Shown: positions 51,001-56,677, counted from the first letter of the stretch. The stretch is DNA of 64,000 nucleotides from Mycobacterium sp. 236(2023) (GCF_029623955.1 NZ_JARSBP010000004.1:310001-374000); one strand, 5' to 3'. Numbers and translations: made by a program. The notes: generated from the letters alone by a model not told the origin.

Positions 51001-54000
51001 AGCACGGGGGCCCAGGCCGCGCGGTCTGCCGCGACGTCACGATCGCCGAGCCACTGGACGAAGTCGGCGAATTTTGGTGCTGGCCCGGCGAAGTCGGTGC
51101 CGGTGTAGGCGGCGAGCAGATCGTCGAGTACGAGCGGGACCGACCAGCCGTCGGCGACGATGTGGTGCACCGTCTGGATCATCGTGTGCAGCTCGTCACT
51201 GCGGCGCACCAGCGTGTAGCGGGTCAGCGGCGGTGTGGCCAGGTCGAAGCGGCGCCGCCGCTCCCAGTCGGCGCGCTGGGTCACCACGGTGTCGGCGCGA
51301 TCGGCGCTCATCGCGCCGGCGTCGACGACATCGAAATCCGGTGGCCCCGGCGCAGCGTGCACCGCGATGGGCGTGCCGTCGGCGAGCGTGGTGAAGGCCG
51401 ATGACAGCGACCGGTGTCGTGCGGCGACGGTTTCGGTGGCGCGCTGGAAGCGCTCGACGTCGAGCGGGCCGCGGATGTCGACGAGCTGTTGCACGACATA
51501 CGGGTCGCTGCGGGTCGTGAACGTCGAGTGGAAGTAGATGCCCTGCTGTGCGGGGGTCAGTGGGAGCACATCGGCGAGACCCGGGTAATGCAGCTCGAGC
51601 TCGGCCACGTCGTCAGGGGCGAGGTCCACGAGCGGAAAATCGGATGTGCTGTGACCGGAGACGGCGTCGCTGACCGCGATGGTCTCCAGCAGCTCGACCC
51701 AGCGGTGAGCCAGCTGTGTGACGTCGGATTCGGCCACGGCGCCGGAGGGCCAGCTGAATGTCGCGCGCAGCACGGTGCCTGATTCCGACTCGGCCGCCTC
51801 GGCGTTGACTTCGAGCAGGCGCGGCAGCGGCATCGCAGGATCGCGTCCTTCGAGCACCGCGGTTCCCGCCTCGGCGAAGGCCCACGGCCGGTCGGATGTA
51901 TCGAATCGGCCGAGATAGTTGAACAGCACCTGCGGCGTGACGGCGAGCGCGCTGCCGGTCGGGTTGAGATAGCGCAGTGCACCGTAGCTGATTCCGTGCG
52001 ACGGCACCGCCCGCAGTTGATCTTTCACCGAGCGCACCGCGGCCCCGAGCACCGTGCTGTCGGTCAGTGCTGCACGCCAGTCGAAGCCGTCGGCGTGGAG
52101 GACGACCGGGTACAGGGTGGTGAACCAGCCGACGGTCTCGGCGAGGTCCACGTCCCCGACAACCTGTCCTTCGCGGCCGTGGCCTTCCATCTCGACCAGG
52201 AGCGGTCCGTCGTCGGCGATTCCGCGGCTGTCGAGCCAGCCCCGCAATGCGAGGTAGAGGGCTGCCACCATGGCATCGTTGACGTGACCGTGGATGCGGC
52301 CGGGTACCTGCGTCAGCAGTGCATCGGTGGCCGATGCGCCGAGTTCGACGGTCAGCGTCGCCTCGGTGGCAACAGTGTCGACAGAGGGATCCAATGTGCG
52401 TTCGCCCCAAAGCGTTTCGGCCACACCGCTGGCGACTTCCCAGAACTTCCGGTCGCCGTCGAACGTCCCCAGTGTGGTCGCGTCGGTGAGTTGGCGGGCC
52501 CACGAGCGCCATGACGTCGGAACGGGCGCCAGGTCTGCGGTGCCGGTTTCGGTGAAGCGCCGGTGGGCCTCGGCGAGGTCGTCGGCCAGAATGCGCAGAG
52601 AAACCCCGTCGACGACGATGTGATGGGCCACCACCACCAGTCGACCGGATCCGGCGCCGCCGGTGAGCCATCCGAAGGCGACGAGCACACCGGCTGCGGG
52701 GTCGAGCAGCGCCAGCAGCCGATCCCGCATCGACGCCACACCCTCGTCGAGATCACCTGTGAGCAGCGGGGTCTGAGCGGGAATGTCCGGGATATGCAGC
52801 TCGGCTGCGTTGCCGGTGCTCGTAGCCGAGAGAAGGTGATGGCGTGCCACGACGGCGTCGACGACGGCTCGCAGCGATGCGGGCGTGAGGCCGGCCGGCG
52901 TGACCAGCGCCATGCCCTGATAGAAGCCGTTGAGCGTCGAGGCGTTCGCGGCGTCGCCGACCTCGTCGAGCCACTGCAGGATCGGCGTCGCGGGCGCAGG
53001 TCCCGTCGCGTCGGTGACCTCGGGTTCGACGGGCGTTGATTCGACGAGTAGAGGAGCGAGCGCCTCGACGGTCCGGTGGGCGAACATGTCTCGGGGCCGC
53101 AGCGCGTAGCCCGCAGCGCGCACTCTGCTCACGACGCGGATCGCGACGATACTGTCGCCGCCGAGGCTGAAGAAGTCGTCGTCGACACCGACGGTCTCCA
53201 CATCGAGTGCCTCGGCGAACGCGCGGGCGACCACGATCTCACGCGGCGTGCGGGGTTCGCGGCCGCCGCCGGACGCGACAGGTGCGTTGGGGGAGGGCAG
53301 TGCGCGCCGGTCGGTTTTCCCGTTGGCGGTCAACGGAACCCGGTCGATTCCGATCAACTGGGTGGGCACCATGTACTCCGGTAGACGCGACCGGCTCCAG
53401 TCGCCGATTTCTGCACGCAGGTCCGTGGTGTTGTCGAAACCGTCTGCTGCCACGATGTAGCCGACGAGCTGATCGGCATTGCCCTGCCGGTGCACGGTCA
53501 CGACGGCCTGGCGGACCGCGGGATGATCGCCGAGCTGGGACTCGATCTCCTCCAGCTCGATCCGGCGGCCGCGGATCTTGACCTGGTTGTCGGCGCGGCC
53601 GAGGAACTCCAGCGATCCGTCGTCGCTCCAGCGTGCCAGGTCACCCGTTCGGTACATTCGGGAACCGCTGTCGTCGAACGGATTCGCGACGAACCTCGAC
53701 GCGGTCAGGGACGAGGCGTTGACATAGCCGCGGCCCAGCAGGAAACCCGCCGCGTAGAGTTCCCCGCCGACACCCGGGGGGACGGGGCGCAGGTCCTCGT
53801 CGAGCACATAGAGCTGCGTGTGCGGATTCGGGCGCCCGATCGATGTCGCGATGCGTTCGGCTGTGTCGCGGTAGATGACATGGGAGACACCGATGGTCGC
53901 CTCCGCGGGACCGTAACCGTGGTACAGCGTGGTCGACAGCTGACTGCGGAACCGGGTGAAAAGGCTGGGCGTGAGAACCTCGCCACCGCACCAGACGTGG

Positions 54001-54860
54001 CGCAGGGAAGCGAGCGCGCTGTCACCGGAGAGACGGTCGAGCTCGAGCAGTGTGTCGAGCATCGACGACACCAGGTAGACGAACGTGACGTGCTGATCGC
54101 GGATCAGCCCGAGCAGATAGTCGGGATCTTTTTCTCCGTCGGGTTCCGCGACAACGACGCGTCCACCGCTGACCAGGGGAAGCAGGATCTCGTTGACCGA
54201 GATGTCGAAGGACAGTGGCGCTTTGAACAGCGATGCATCGGTCTCGCCGAACCCGAGGATGTGGTCGCGCTGCCACAGCAGCCGCTCCGCGATCGCCTCG
54301 TGGCGGATCATCGCGCCCTTGGGCTTGCCCGTCGAACCCGACGTGAAGATCACATAGGCGAGTTGTGCTTCCTGCACGAGAACTGCCGGCGGCGTTGCGG
54401 GTTCGTCGCCGAACCGCCAGTCCGCAAGATCGACCATCAGGGTGTCGACGCCCCAGTCACTGCTGTCGGATCCGGCAACCAACGCGGCCCGCGCCCCCGC
54501 GTCCGTGAGCACCTGGGACCGCCGATAAGCGGGCCAGCCCGGGTCCAGCGGCACGAACGCGGCCCCTGCGACCATCGAGGCGAGTACACAGACGACCATC
54601 TCGGCCGACCTCGGCACCCCGATGGCGATCATGGATTCCGATTCGCCGCCGGTCCGCGTGATCGCCTGTGCCAATTGGGAAACGCGCTCACCGAGCTCGC
54701 GGTACGTCAAGCTGCGGCCGCCGTCGACGACCGCGACGTGGTCCGGTGTCCGCGCGCATTGTGCGGCGAACAGCTCGGGCACCGTCGACGTCTGATCCGG
54801 CGTCGACCGGTTGTTCCACTCCTCGAGCAATTCGGCGATGTCCAGCGAGTCCGCGGTCAC
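32208..54860 (-). CDS. giant six-module NRPS, exochelin synthetase (FxbB+FxbC type)
   Basis: A 7,550-residue cytoplasmic assembly line of six modules: A-T-E / C-A-T / C-A-T-E / C-A-T-E / C-A-T / C-A-T-TE. All six carrier Ser are present (570, 2054, 3158, 4653, 6220, 7251), and the thioesterase Ser is 7381 in GWSFGG. Start: GTG 54860, ten bases after AAGGAGG; the open frame upstream to 55715 is antisense to the exporter and is not coding. Hand-read codes predict fhOrn(D)-bAla-hOrn(D)-Thr(D-allo)-hOrn(L)-X. The first five equal exochelin MS. In M. smegmatis the line was described as two proteins, FxbB and FxbC; here it is one. Follows the exporter by 44 bp. Confidence 0.95.
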   Translation of the reverse strand: MTADSLDIAELLEEWNNRSTPDQTSTVPELFAAQCARTPDHVAVVDGGRSLTYRELGERVSQLAQAITRTGGESESMIAIGVPRSAEMVVCVLASMVAGAAFVPLDPGWPAYRRSQVLTDAGARAALVAGSDSSDWGVDTLMVDLADWRFGDEPATPPAVLVQEAQLAYVIFTSGSTGKPKGAMIRHEAIAERLLWQRDHILGFGETDASLFKAPLSFDISVNEILLPLVSGGRVVVAEPDGEKDPDYLLGLIRDQHVTFVYLVSSMLDTLLELDRLSGDSALASLRHVWCGGEVLTPSLFTRFRSQLSTTLYHGYGPAEATIGVSHVIYRDTAERIATSIGRPNPHTQLYVLDEDLRPVPPGVGGELYAAGFLLGRGYVNASSLTASRFVANPFDDSGSRMYRTGDLARWSDDGSLEFLGRADNQVKIRGRRIELEEIESQLGDHPAVRQAVVTVHRQGNADQLVGYIVAADGFDNTTDLRAEIGDWSRSRLPEYMVPTQLIGIDRVPLTANGKTDRRALPSPNAPVASGGGREPRTPREIVVARAFAEALDVETVGVDDDFFSLGGDSIVAIRVVSRVRAAGYALRPRDMFAHRTVEALAPLLVESTPVEPEVTDATGPAPATPILQWLDEVGDAANASTLNGFYQGMALVTPAGLTPASLRAVVDAVVARHHLLSATSTGNAAELHIPDIPAQTPLLTGDLDEGVASMRDRLLALLDPAAGVLVAFGWLTGGAGSGRLVVVAHHIVVDGVSLRILADDLAEAHRRFTETGTADLAPVPTSWRSWARQLTDATTLGTFDGDRKFWEVASGVAETLWGERTLDPSVDTVATEATLTVELGASATDALLTQVPGRIHGHVNDAMVAALYLALRGWLDSRGIADDGPLLVEMEGHGREGQVVGDVDLAETVGWFTTLYPVVLHADGFDWRAALTDSTVLGAAVRSVKDQLRAVPSHGISYGALRYLNPTGSALAVTPQVLFNYLGRFDTSDRPWAFAEAGTAVLEGRDPAMPLPRLLEVNAEAAESESGTVLRATFSWPSGAVAESDVTQLAHRWVELLETIAVSDAVSGHSTSDFPLVDLAPDDVAELELHYPGLADVLPLTPAQQGIYFHSTFTTRSDPYVVQQLVDIRGPLDVERFQRATETVAARHRSLSSAFTTLADGTPIAVHAAPGPPDFDVVDAGAMSADRADTVVTQRADWERRRRFDLATPPLTRYTLVRRSDELHTMIQTVHHIVADGWSVPLVLDDLLAAYTGTDFAGPAPKFADFVQWLGDRDVAADRAAWAPVLAGIDGPTRLAASDGIQISRPERRGFGRRTATLTDRATVATVAASAGVTVSTMLHTAWGLTVGSLTGRDDVLFGTVVSGRGGELNGIDTMVGLLVNTLALRMSWAQGDAATTVAAKLAATESTLLDHHHLPLTEAHRIAGVDELFDSLVVIENLGATAHSAGELHLGDISVVEAPHYPLTAMITVRDSISVTVTNDRERVSDDYADTVAQAFADVLTAITETPEMPCGSIRLAEPVAVQPVSGGTVTALIGDAIAAHRDTTALVSDTGSLTFAELEARAAALAHRLVDAGVRRGDVVALGMSRSTDLVAGLWAVVLTGAAYLPVDLSYPRARIDFMLGHARPRAVLVDERGRERLSEIAEGTVMVDADSADISGPAFVPVTVDPLDAVSVLYTSGSTGEPKAVVGTHGALANRLAWAVADWPAEVRLAKSSLSFIDGTTELLAGLAAGAVTVLAGDDAVRDGRRLAALITDHGVGQLVAIPSLAAALAEENTAQVGALQRWIVSGEALTSEHLSALRTACPGADVVNSYGSSEVTGDVLTGVQHPDVITLGTAVPGTGIRILGHGLTDLPVGVIGEIYVSGAQLARGYLRRPGQTATRFVAAPDGQRMYRTGDLGARLPDGRVVFAGRSDEQLKVNGHRVEPAEIEAALRRRPGVLEACVVADGSRLTAAVVTDGAAQGDLLSEIAAELPRHLVPSTLTVVDSIPLLPNGKRDLAVLRRMVAGPPATGAAVIAAADEHQQAVLDVMADVLGVDVLSAGADFFANGGDSISAIRVTSRLARLGLHVATEDVFRGRSAIGVAALADRAQEPHDEHETATRFSTVTLSDETLRQITDAEAVEDIWAMSPLQQGVYYQSTLDDSASATYVAQNTFDFDRPVDVDGMQRAFTAMLRRHPQLRAGFRTVEHVEDDPAPDATGLVQVVVADPPSAITVVDLSAHTDDLGSAVARVADADRVTPFDIAHPPLLRLSVIRLPEGRDRILLTYHFLLFDGWSRELVLRELFSLYGSDGETGAIEPHGEVVTRYLHWIDAIGEAEAGDAWRALLAGLAGPTLASGVAPGHPDAFAGTEPGRIVVQLPEQTTRQLHTTATELGVTLNSVITAAVALVTGYHAGTSDAVIGTTVAGRPGEVVGIDETIGLFLNTVPVRVDLSPGRSAAHTVKAISDQRVSMMRHDHLGLGQIQRAHGETAAALFDSLLVLQNFLGDDTFTDLESEHGIVGVEYHDTTHFPLTWVLTPGRELTVKLEHRVIGDRRAHEMVSQLLAVLTMLAQVPDTELGGIPLTDRDRADALERRWSATGRPVEPVTVAELLARQADAHPDDVALVYGTERLTYREFDDRVSQLARHLRNNGARPETFVALALPRSIDMVVALFAVLRAGAAYLPLELDLPIERLRTIIVDAGPALLLTTAANTELAECGREHDATVVSIDDPATRETIATTASTPLTEAELGAFASGAERLQHPAYLIYTSGSTGTPKGVLTGYAGLTNMYFNHREAIFAPTVARAAGRNTHSDTLNIAHTVSFSFDMSWEELFWLVEGHQVHVCDEELRRDAPALVEYCHTHHIDVINVTPTYAHHLLDAGLLDGHTPALVLLGGEAVSEHVWTVLRDHPDTVGYNLYGPTEYTINTLGGGTDDSTTATVGAPIWNTRGYILDAALRPVPDGAVGELYIAGAGLARGYHRRPGLTSAAMVADPFVSGGRMYRTGDLVRRRDSTGEPGILDYLGRADDQVKIRGYRVELGEVESVLAGADGVGRCAVVVRSGSGTPPVKSLAAYVIPAHEVTDNAEFITTLRDHLAAKLPSYMVPTRYGVVSELPLTINGKLDVSALPEPVAATAGQTRAPRGERESLLLGIISTVLDIAGVGVDDDFFSLGGDSISSIAVCGRARKAGLHITPRDIFRRRTVAALAAVAELTGQDASTGPDTGVGTVSPTPMLAETVQAATPLANFYQSMVVGTPAGITEQQLADLLGALLVAHPMLRATLDETPGGWTLTVPESASATAPALTRVEGALTEPDVDAVTAAAAARLVPADGTMLQAVWYDTPGATGQLLLVIHHLVIDGVSWRILTEDLARAWREVTAGRSARLDDVATSFRTWADAITTTDRFTSEAPYWNDILSTPDPDLGRRALDPAVDTAETVRNLTISFPAEVSGPLLSAVPAAFHGGINDVLLSSFALALAKWRDSGSGAVLLNLEGHGREAELVPGALDLSRTVGWFTSIYPVRVDPGMLEWDDVIAAGPALAAAVKSTKDQLRAVPNRGLGYGVLRYVDGAAPVRGQAPQILFNYLGRFAGGSGRAWEPVAGIGALREGVDPTNPAGALEINALAEDGPGGAVLTATLAWPEGLFDEADVEELAGLWRDALEALTRCDALTGHTPSDYPLVRLTQADVDALVRTGPVEDVLPLLPLQEGMYFHSVYGEGVDTYQVQQIATLSGALDVDVLRASIDAVVARHQALRASFRELEDGTVAQVIWAHTRVEFEISDGPLDTVAHQQLSRTFDLADAPLVRYTLVSLNDNEHRLIQTMHHIIADGWSYPVIFNDIVAEYNDTDAPAITATLRDHIESVFSGDREAARHAWSAALEDAEPSLLYGEIAHEVGEHRSHVRRLSADLTSSLTRLSRERGITVSTALHGAWGLLLGRLLDRTRVVFGSTVSGRGGDLTGVESVVGLLINTVPVPMTWDARTTIATAFAELQEQQSALLDAQQVGLAELARLAGVREFFDTMVVVENFPATGEHQDGRTLTFEGFTGTDAPHYPVAFVAYLDEQLTVEIKYDATVVSEAEAGRHAERIEQILAAFVERPEAAVGALDVRTEAERRFTADSLSRPGPARTLAQAFATAAQRNPGAVAVTAGTQTLTYAELDERATALARALAASGVAPGSRVAVALPRSTDLVVGLLAVIKAGATYVPLDIDSPAARLSHIVNDSAPLCVLTDRADRLPGVSAPEMLISVAAQQHSVMSALPAAHPDDAAYIIYTSGSTGAPKGVAVSHRNVAALFDSAAERFDFRPDDVWTMFHSAAFDFSVWELWGALVHGGRLVIVDGADARDPERFARLLETERVTVLNQTPSAFYPLIGADRRIQPALSLRYVVFGGEALDPGRLTGWYERHGDGPDAPLLVNMYGITETCVHVSHRPLSAADAAGDRRSVVGGPLPGLRIHLLDRQLRPVPAGVVGEMYIAGGQVARGYVGRPGLTAARFVANPFDANGERLYRSGDTAMWTHDGELVYVGRSDQQVKVRGYRIELGEVESALAALDGVSNAAASVQTDDNGRTTLVGYLVAADALDIGKIRAVLAERLPDYMVPSSFVPLAELPLTVNGKLDRTKLPDPTVTLANEPHPAPAGSDTAAQIAALCSEILHAPVGVDDDFFTLGGDSIVAIQLVNRARRVGLQFTPQNVFVARTPSALAEIAAAPATPVAPTQEPAAEPGELPPTPIVLRLAELGGSIRRFNQAELLLTPAGLQAGHLDAAIAAVVGRHDALRLRLVRPVPTLWTLETVAEQPVSVTRVDASRFGDDELAEAIAQHSDAAADRLDPEAGHVLRAVWFDRGTADQGRLLLVVHHLAVDAVSWRILIDDLSEACVQARSGRAPTIPAVPTSYRSYARAVNENAQQAARLAEFEHWTTTLAPGGELDPSSVAIGLTVGATREHEIALTVDETAPLLTSVPAMANADITETLVTALHLAVGRWRAARGGSADAPLVLDLERHGRDRWGDALDLSRTVGWFTAIAPVRLDALGSDDTLGSDGTVSSDDMVTALATVKETLRAVPDGGVGFGQLRYCNSRTAAALARMPAPQVLFNYLGRWSSGGDGDWQTAPEEPMLRTAPDPDLGTPYLLEINAHCDDTADGPRLRAVFTYADGESAGELTQDAVEQLAGHWAAVLRDFADVTGKPASSVLTPSDLPLVSLTQQQIEAVLAAVTAPVETIWPLSPLQEGVYFQARYSPAAVYIVQNVFDFAESVDVDALRSAYSAVMRRNPVLRSAFWADDVPAPVAAIVADPVCEPEVVDLTGLPENEVAARLQQLTDDDRLRTFDLSDPPLARFTVVRTDTVDRLIFSYHFLLLDGWSREQLLRELFAHYTAARRGEPVDLPAPHAQFTDYLRWLRGRDTAASAGRWADALSGLTAPSLLVPAAVGTEPALALRLEFMLTDDETVALTQRARVCGVTLNALISTSLALVIGYETGSDDVVFGSTVAGRPTDIDGIDDVIGLFLNTVPTRVRLHARRSAADTMRAVQNDRLELMDHEYLGLGDIQRAVIAGDRDNGLLAGGSPLFDSLYVLQNFLDDDTFTDMETEHGIVGHDSIDASHYPLTWVASPGKRLWVKLEYRPDVVERARAERLLARLQQVLLHLAASDDSDPLGNTPLILPAEQSGLEALGTATRHALPPQTVTDLLAERAALSPDLTAMVCGQATIGYGDLQTRVNQLAWTLRGRGIGPGCTVALAIPRSIDAVIALFAVLRAGAAYLPLELDYPDDRLAVMLEDAGPVGVLTARAVSERIAALVPPDCPLTVLDDPATTAECAAARSDWDGYSPGSAEPAYVIYTSGSTGRPKGVVTPHRGLTNMHLNHREAIFAPAIAKAGGRRLRIAHTVSFSFDMSWEELLWLIEGHEVHICDEDLRRDAEALVAYCHEHRVDVINVTPTYAAVLFEQGLLEEAGHPPVLVLLGGEAVSAAVWNRLRDSDTTYGYNLYGPTEYTINTLGGGTDDSATPTVGQPIWNTTAHILDGWLRPVPDGTAGELYIAGAGLAQGYLGQPALTAGRFVADPFAIPDADVDARMYRTGDVVIRRPDGNLEFLGRSDDQVKIRGYRVELGDIESAITAHPSVAQAAVIARPDPSTAGGHRLVGFIVPTSTDPGDLVDELRGHLKTVLPAYMVPSAIGVLDRLPLTDNGKLNVRALPDVAASDVQDSGRAPESSREHAVCALFSDILGLEVTGVDADFFALGGHSLSSIKLINGIRTALGAELSLRDVFDHPTVVELAAHIAGEPAQTTSNRPTLTSGPRPDIVPASAAQERMLIVDRLGETGTAYNYPLVFTVGGQLDVDALTDALGDVLDRHESLRTVYPERDDDFTQLVKPAGTHVPVDVIDCTATELAAQIERQVQHRFDLSTEIPLRVTLLRHDDSWTVVLLLHHIATDEWSDAPFLRDLDSAYLARVEGRTPDFEPLPVHYADYTLWQRDVLSAVADRQLEFWRRQLAGAPDELALPTDRPRPTVPTGAGATLHHNLSAPTATALRRLARDRQASMLMVLHAAVATLLHRLGAGTDIVAGTPVAGRDEAVLSEVVGLFVNTVVLRVDVAGNPTFAELIATVRDSDLAAFAHGDLPFDHIVEDVNPPRIAGRNPLFNVFVGYHRRDGGDASMFGRPARWSEPPTHAAMFDLGFTLIDESDGGSMSLMAEYSGDVFDAETVQTITGRLAAVLDAAAADSSIRLSEIAILRDAERISVVVDRNSTDHEVEDLWLGALVSAQARRTPDAAAVICEDERLSYAELDAWSDRLAGSLIGRGAVPGTIVGVSLRRSVDLVVALVAVAKTGSAFLPLDPEYPADRLQYMVSDARPSVVVDDAGTVRSARTGVPPTPLTSVETAAWAYVLYTSGSTGTPKGVAVPHAGIVNRIAWLQHAYPLDGTDRMLVKTPISFDTSVWEMFWPLSAGAALVIAQPGGHRDPAYLADVIRRHGVTAVDFVPSMLELFLDGPAARDCTSLTRVTVGGEALSADVARHFARTFPGTPLHNLYGPTEASVDVLGWTADDGPVSLGVPGWNVHAYVLDEYLQPVPDNSPGELYLAGVQLADGYLGRFALSAERFVANPFHSGTGHGDRMYRTGDLVRWRGTDPAALEYLGRTDDQIKLRGVRIEPGEIETVLARHPAVSSARVIVHQDRLVAYVVCPAGCDTEALRDHAASSLPSHMVPSAFVTVESFPLTPSGKLDRRALPAPEYSTVTGQAPVDDEQRRVCALFGDILGLGTDTVDDVNADFFALGGHSLLLIRLAAAIRREFGVEMPITELMTAPTPAAVAARLTGSGAAADSLAPVLELRGAGSAPPLFCIHPASGLGWQFAGLKRYVPEQIPIYALQSPTLRGAAQPESIAELAADYADRIADIAPTGPIRLLGWSFGGSAAILIAQELRHRGRDVSFVGMLDTRTDADPQENFDAEAVLGSLLREMGFAVAPGKRMTVPDAVALVRDSDDAIAVLDDEQIAVVIENYVAAERLTASAEYGSYSGDVWFVDAVQLEMDLQGIASEGWRAHVAGELRVVRADCRHSELMDSATLETIGPLLAEQLQ
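36051..39290 (-). other. NRPS module 5: C-A(hOrn)-T
   Basis: C about 5195-5640 with YHFLLLDG (Tyr as in module 3), A about 5660-6160, T Ser6220 (GGHS). Code DMENLGLINK, the same as module 3. No E domain, so L-hOrn, as at the end of exochelin MS. The C-A pair is a close paralogue of module 3. Confidence 0.9.
39291..43865 (-). other. NRPS module 4: C-A(Thr)-T-E
   Basis: C about 3670-4110 (HHIIADG), A about 4110-4600, T Ser4653, E about 4705-5180 (HHLAVDAVSW). Code DFWNVGMVHK, a standard threonine code. Epimerisation gives D-allo-Thr as in exochelin MS. A short tandem repeat lies inside E (39774-39827). Confidence 0.9.
39774..39827 (-). repeat. three 18-bp coding repeats in the module-4 E domain
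   Basis: Three consecutive 18-bp units of the type GTCGTCAGAACCGAGCGC encode six-residue blocks around LGSDDT, LGSDGT and VSSDDM. The stretch replaces the usual short loop before the VKETLRAVPDGG helix, so it is probably a slippage-made loop extension. Confidence 0.6.
43866..48515 (-). other. NRPS module 3: C-A(hOrn)-T-E
   Basis: C about 2120-2560 with YHFLLFDG (first His of the HHxxxDG motif is Tyr), A about 2580-3095, T Ser3158, E about 3210-3660. Code DMENLGLINK, identical to the N5-hydroxy-ornithine code of CchH. The E domain gives D-hOrn. Confidence 0.9.
48516..51590 (-). other. NRPS module 2: C-A(beta-Ala)-T
   Basis: C about 1095-1525 (HHIVADG), A about 1530-1995, T with Ser2054. Code IDTVISSGDK: residue 235 is Ile, not Asp, as expected for a beta-amino acid, and VIS-GD fits the beta-alanine pattern VDxVISxGDK. 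The core motif YGPTE is YGSSE. No E domain, consistent with an achiral residue. The panD copy nearby supplies the substrate. Confidence 0.88.
51591..54860 (-). other. NRPS module 1: A(fhOrn)-T-E
   Basis: Loading module without a C domain. A about residues 22-525, T with Ser570, E about 620-1075 (HHIVVDG near 746, NYLGRF). The ten-residue code read from the A domain is DINYWGGIGK, the formyl-hydroxy-ornithine code known from coelichelin CchH module 1. The E domain makes it D. Formylation by FxbA must precede loading. Confidence 0.9.
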
Positions 54861-54870
54861 GTACCCCACG

Positions 54871-54877
54871 CCTCCTT
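54871..54877 (-). promoter_or_regulatory. ribosome binding site of the NRPS gene
   Basis: AAGGAGG on the minus strand, ten bases before GTG 54860 and one base before another in-frame GTG at 54869. It decides the start in favour of 54860. Confidence 0.7.
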
Positions 54878-54904
54878 CGTTTAAGTTGTGAGTCGGGTAG
54901 CGCG

Positions 54905-56677
54905 TCAGTTGTGCGCGCTCCATGCGTTCCAGAGCCGGGCGTAGCGTCCACCGAGCGTTACCAGCTGGGCGTGCGTGCCCCGCTCCACGATGCGACCGTC
55001 GTCCATCACGACGATCTGGTCGGCGGTGGCGGCCTGCGTCAGCCGGTGAGCGACCACGAGAGTGGTTCGCCCCGCGGTGGCTGCTATGGCCGCACTCTCG
55101 AGTTCGGCGGCGTTGGCGCTGCCTGCTTCTGCGGTCGCCTCGTCGAGGACGACGACCTTCGGATCGGCGAGCACCAGTCGTGCCAGCGCGATGTGTTGTG
55201 CCTGTGCGGCGGTCAGCGACGTGCCTTGCTCGCCGACGAGGGTGTCGAGACCGTCGTCGAGTGCCGACACCCAGCCACGGGCACCGACCTGGTCCAGTGC
55301 GGACCAGATCTGCTTCTCGTCGGCGTCGGGCGCGGCGAGTCGCAGATCCTCGATCAGCGCGCCCGAGAAGACGTGCACCTCCTGGGTGACCGTTGCCACC
55401 CACGTGCGCAGTTCGTCGTCGCCGATGTCGGCGACAGGTACTCCGCCGATGAAGCTCTGCCCTTGGTCCGGCAGGTACAGCCCGGCGACGACGGCCGCCA
55501 GCGTCGTCTTCCCGGCTCCGGTGGTGCCGACCAGCGCGCAGCGGGTTCCGGCCGGGATCGACAGCGTGACGTCGTGGAGCACCTCGGGACCGGTGCCGTA
55601 GGAGAACGACACGTTCCGCACCTCGACGTCCGCGCCTGCGGGCGTGCGGGTCGTACCTGGTGCCGCCTCGACGGGCGGCCGAAGATCGATCACACCGACG
55701 AGGCGGGCCAGACATGCTGCGCCTGCTTGGATCTCGTCGAAGTTGTACATCATCATGCCGATCGGGTTGAACAGCCGATGGAACATCAGCGCTGCCGCGG
55801 TGACCTGACCGACGGTCACCGCATCACCCCGCACCAGAAGGAAGCCGACAACCAATGTGGCTGTCAGACCGATGAATTCGGCCCGGTTGACACGGCCGAC
55901 GAGTCGGGTGAACAAGGTGAACACGCCGACCTCAATGTCGCGGGCGCGAGCCGAGGCGCGCTCGATGCCGTCGAGGTGTGTGCCGTGCACCTCGTAGGCA
56001 TCGATCGTTCTGGCACCCTGGATCGACTCGACGGTGGCCTGTGCGCGGCGGGCCAGCGCGATCCGCTGTTCGGCGTACATGGGCCCCGACCGCGGCAGGT
56101 ACCACCAGAGCCCCGCTACGTAGGCGGGGATGCACAGTGCACCCGCGAGGCCCAGCCGCCAGTCGAGGCTGGCCATGCCCACGAGGGTGACGACGCCGAG
56201 GAAGAAGGCGTTGAGCATGTCCGGGAGTACCTGCGACACGGCCTTGGCGACGGCGGCGACGTCAGGCCCGACGCGGGAAAGCAGGTCGCCCCGGCCGCTC
56301 TCCTCGACGGTCGTCGCGGGCAGGTGCAGCGCCCTGCGCAGGACGTCCTCCCGCAGGTCGGCCACCGCGTGTTCACCGAGACGCGTGATCAGGTATCGGG
56401 ACAGTCCGGTGCCCAGCCCACCGATCAGAGCGGCCGCTCCGATGATGGTGGCCAGGCCGACGAGGCTGTCGACGGTGCTCCCGGCGTCCACCCGGTCGAC
56501 GAGTGAGCCCAACAGGTAGATCGGCACGGTCGCCACGGCGGCCGCTACGAGTCCGACCAGAACGGTCGCGATGGTTTGGGTTCGGCGTGTGCGCAGATCG
56601 CCGACGAGCCACGACCACGTGCGCGACATCGTCGCGACAGGCAGGACCGGAGGAGTGCTCGATTCGCTGATCGTCAT
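54905..56677 (-). CDS. ABC exporter half, catalytic-type NBD (ExiT-like, C-terminal half)
   Basis: A 590-residue half-transporter, six-helix membrane domain at about 30-320 and ATPase at about 350-590. Walker A GTTGAGKTT (about 380), Walker B VVVLDEAT and switch His AHRL are intact, but the signature is LTAAQ instead of LSGGQ. It is the partner of the preceding gene (ATGA overlap). Together they correspond to ExiT, the exochelin exporter reported for M. smegmatis. The open frame upstream to 57046 is not part of the gene. Confidence 0.88.
   Translation of the reverse strand: MTISESSTPPVLPVATMSRTWSWLVGDLRTRRTQTIATVLVGLVAAAVATVPIYLLGSLVDRVDAGSTVDSLVGLATIIGAAALIGGLGTGLSRYLITRLGEHAVADLREDVLRRALHLPATTVEESGRGDLLSRVGPDVAAVAKAVSQVLPDMLNAFFLGVVTLVGMASLDWRLGLAGALCIPAYVAGLWWYLPRSGPMYAEQRIALARRAQATVESIQGARTIDAYEVHGTHLDGIERASARARDIEVGVFTLFTRLVGRVNRAEFIGLTATLVVGFLLVRGDAVTVGQVTAAALMFHRLFNPIGMMMYNFDEIQAGAACLARLVGVIDLRPPVEAAPGTTRTPAGADVEVRNVSFSYGTGPEVLHDVTLSIPAGTRCALVGTTGAGKTTLAAVVAGLYLPDQGQSFIGGVPVADIGDDELRTWVATVTQEVHVFSGALIEDLRLAAPDADEKQIWSALDQVGARGWVSALDDGLDTLVGEQGTSLTAAQAQHIALARLVLADPKVVVLDEATAEAGSANAAELESAAIAATAGRTTLVVAHRLTQAATADQIVVMDDGRIVERGTHAQLVTLGGRYARLWNAWSAHN

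Noticed and set aside
54861..55715. N-terminal extension of the NRPS frame by 285 codons
   Set aside because: Overlaps the exporter gene, is Arg-rich without family similarity, and the SD-supported GTG at 54860 begins the adenylation domain correctly.
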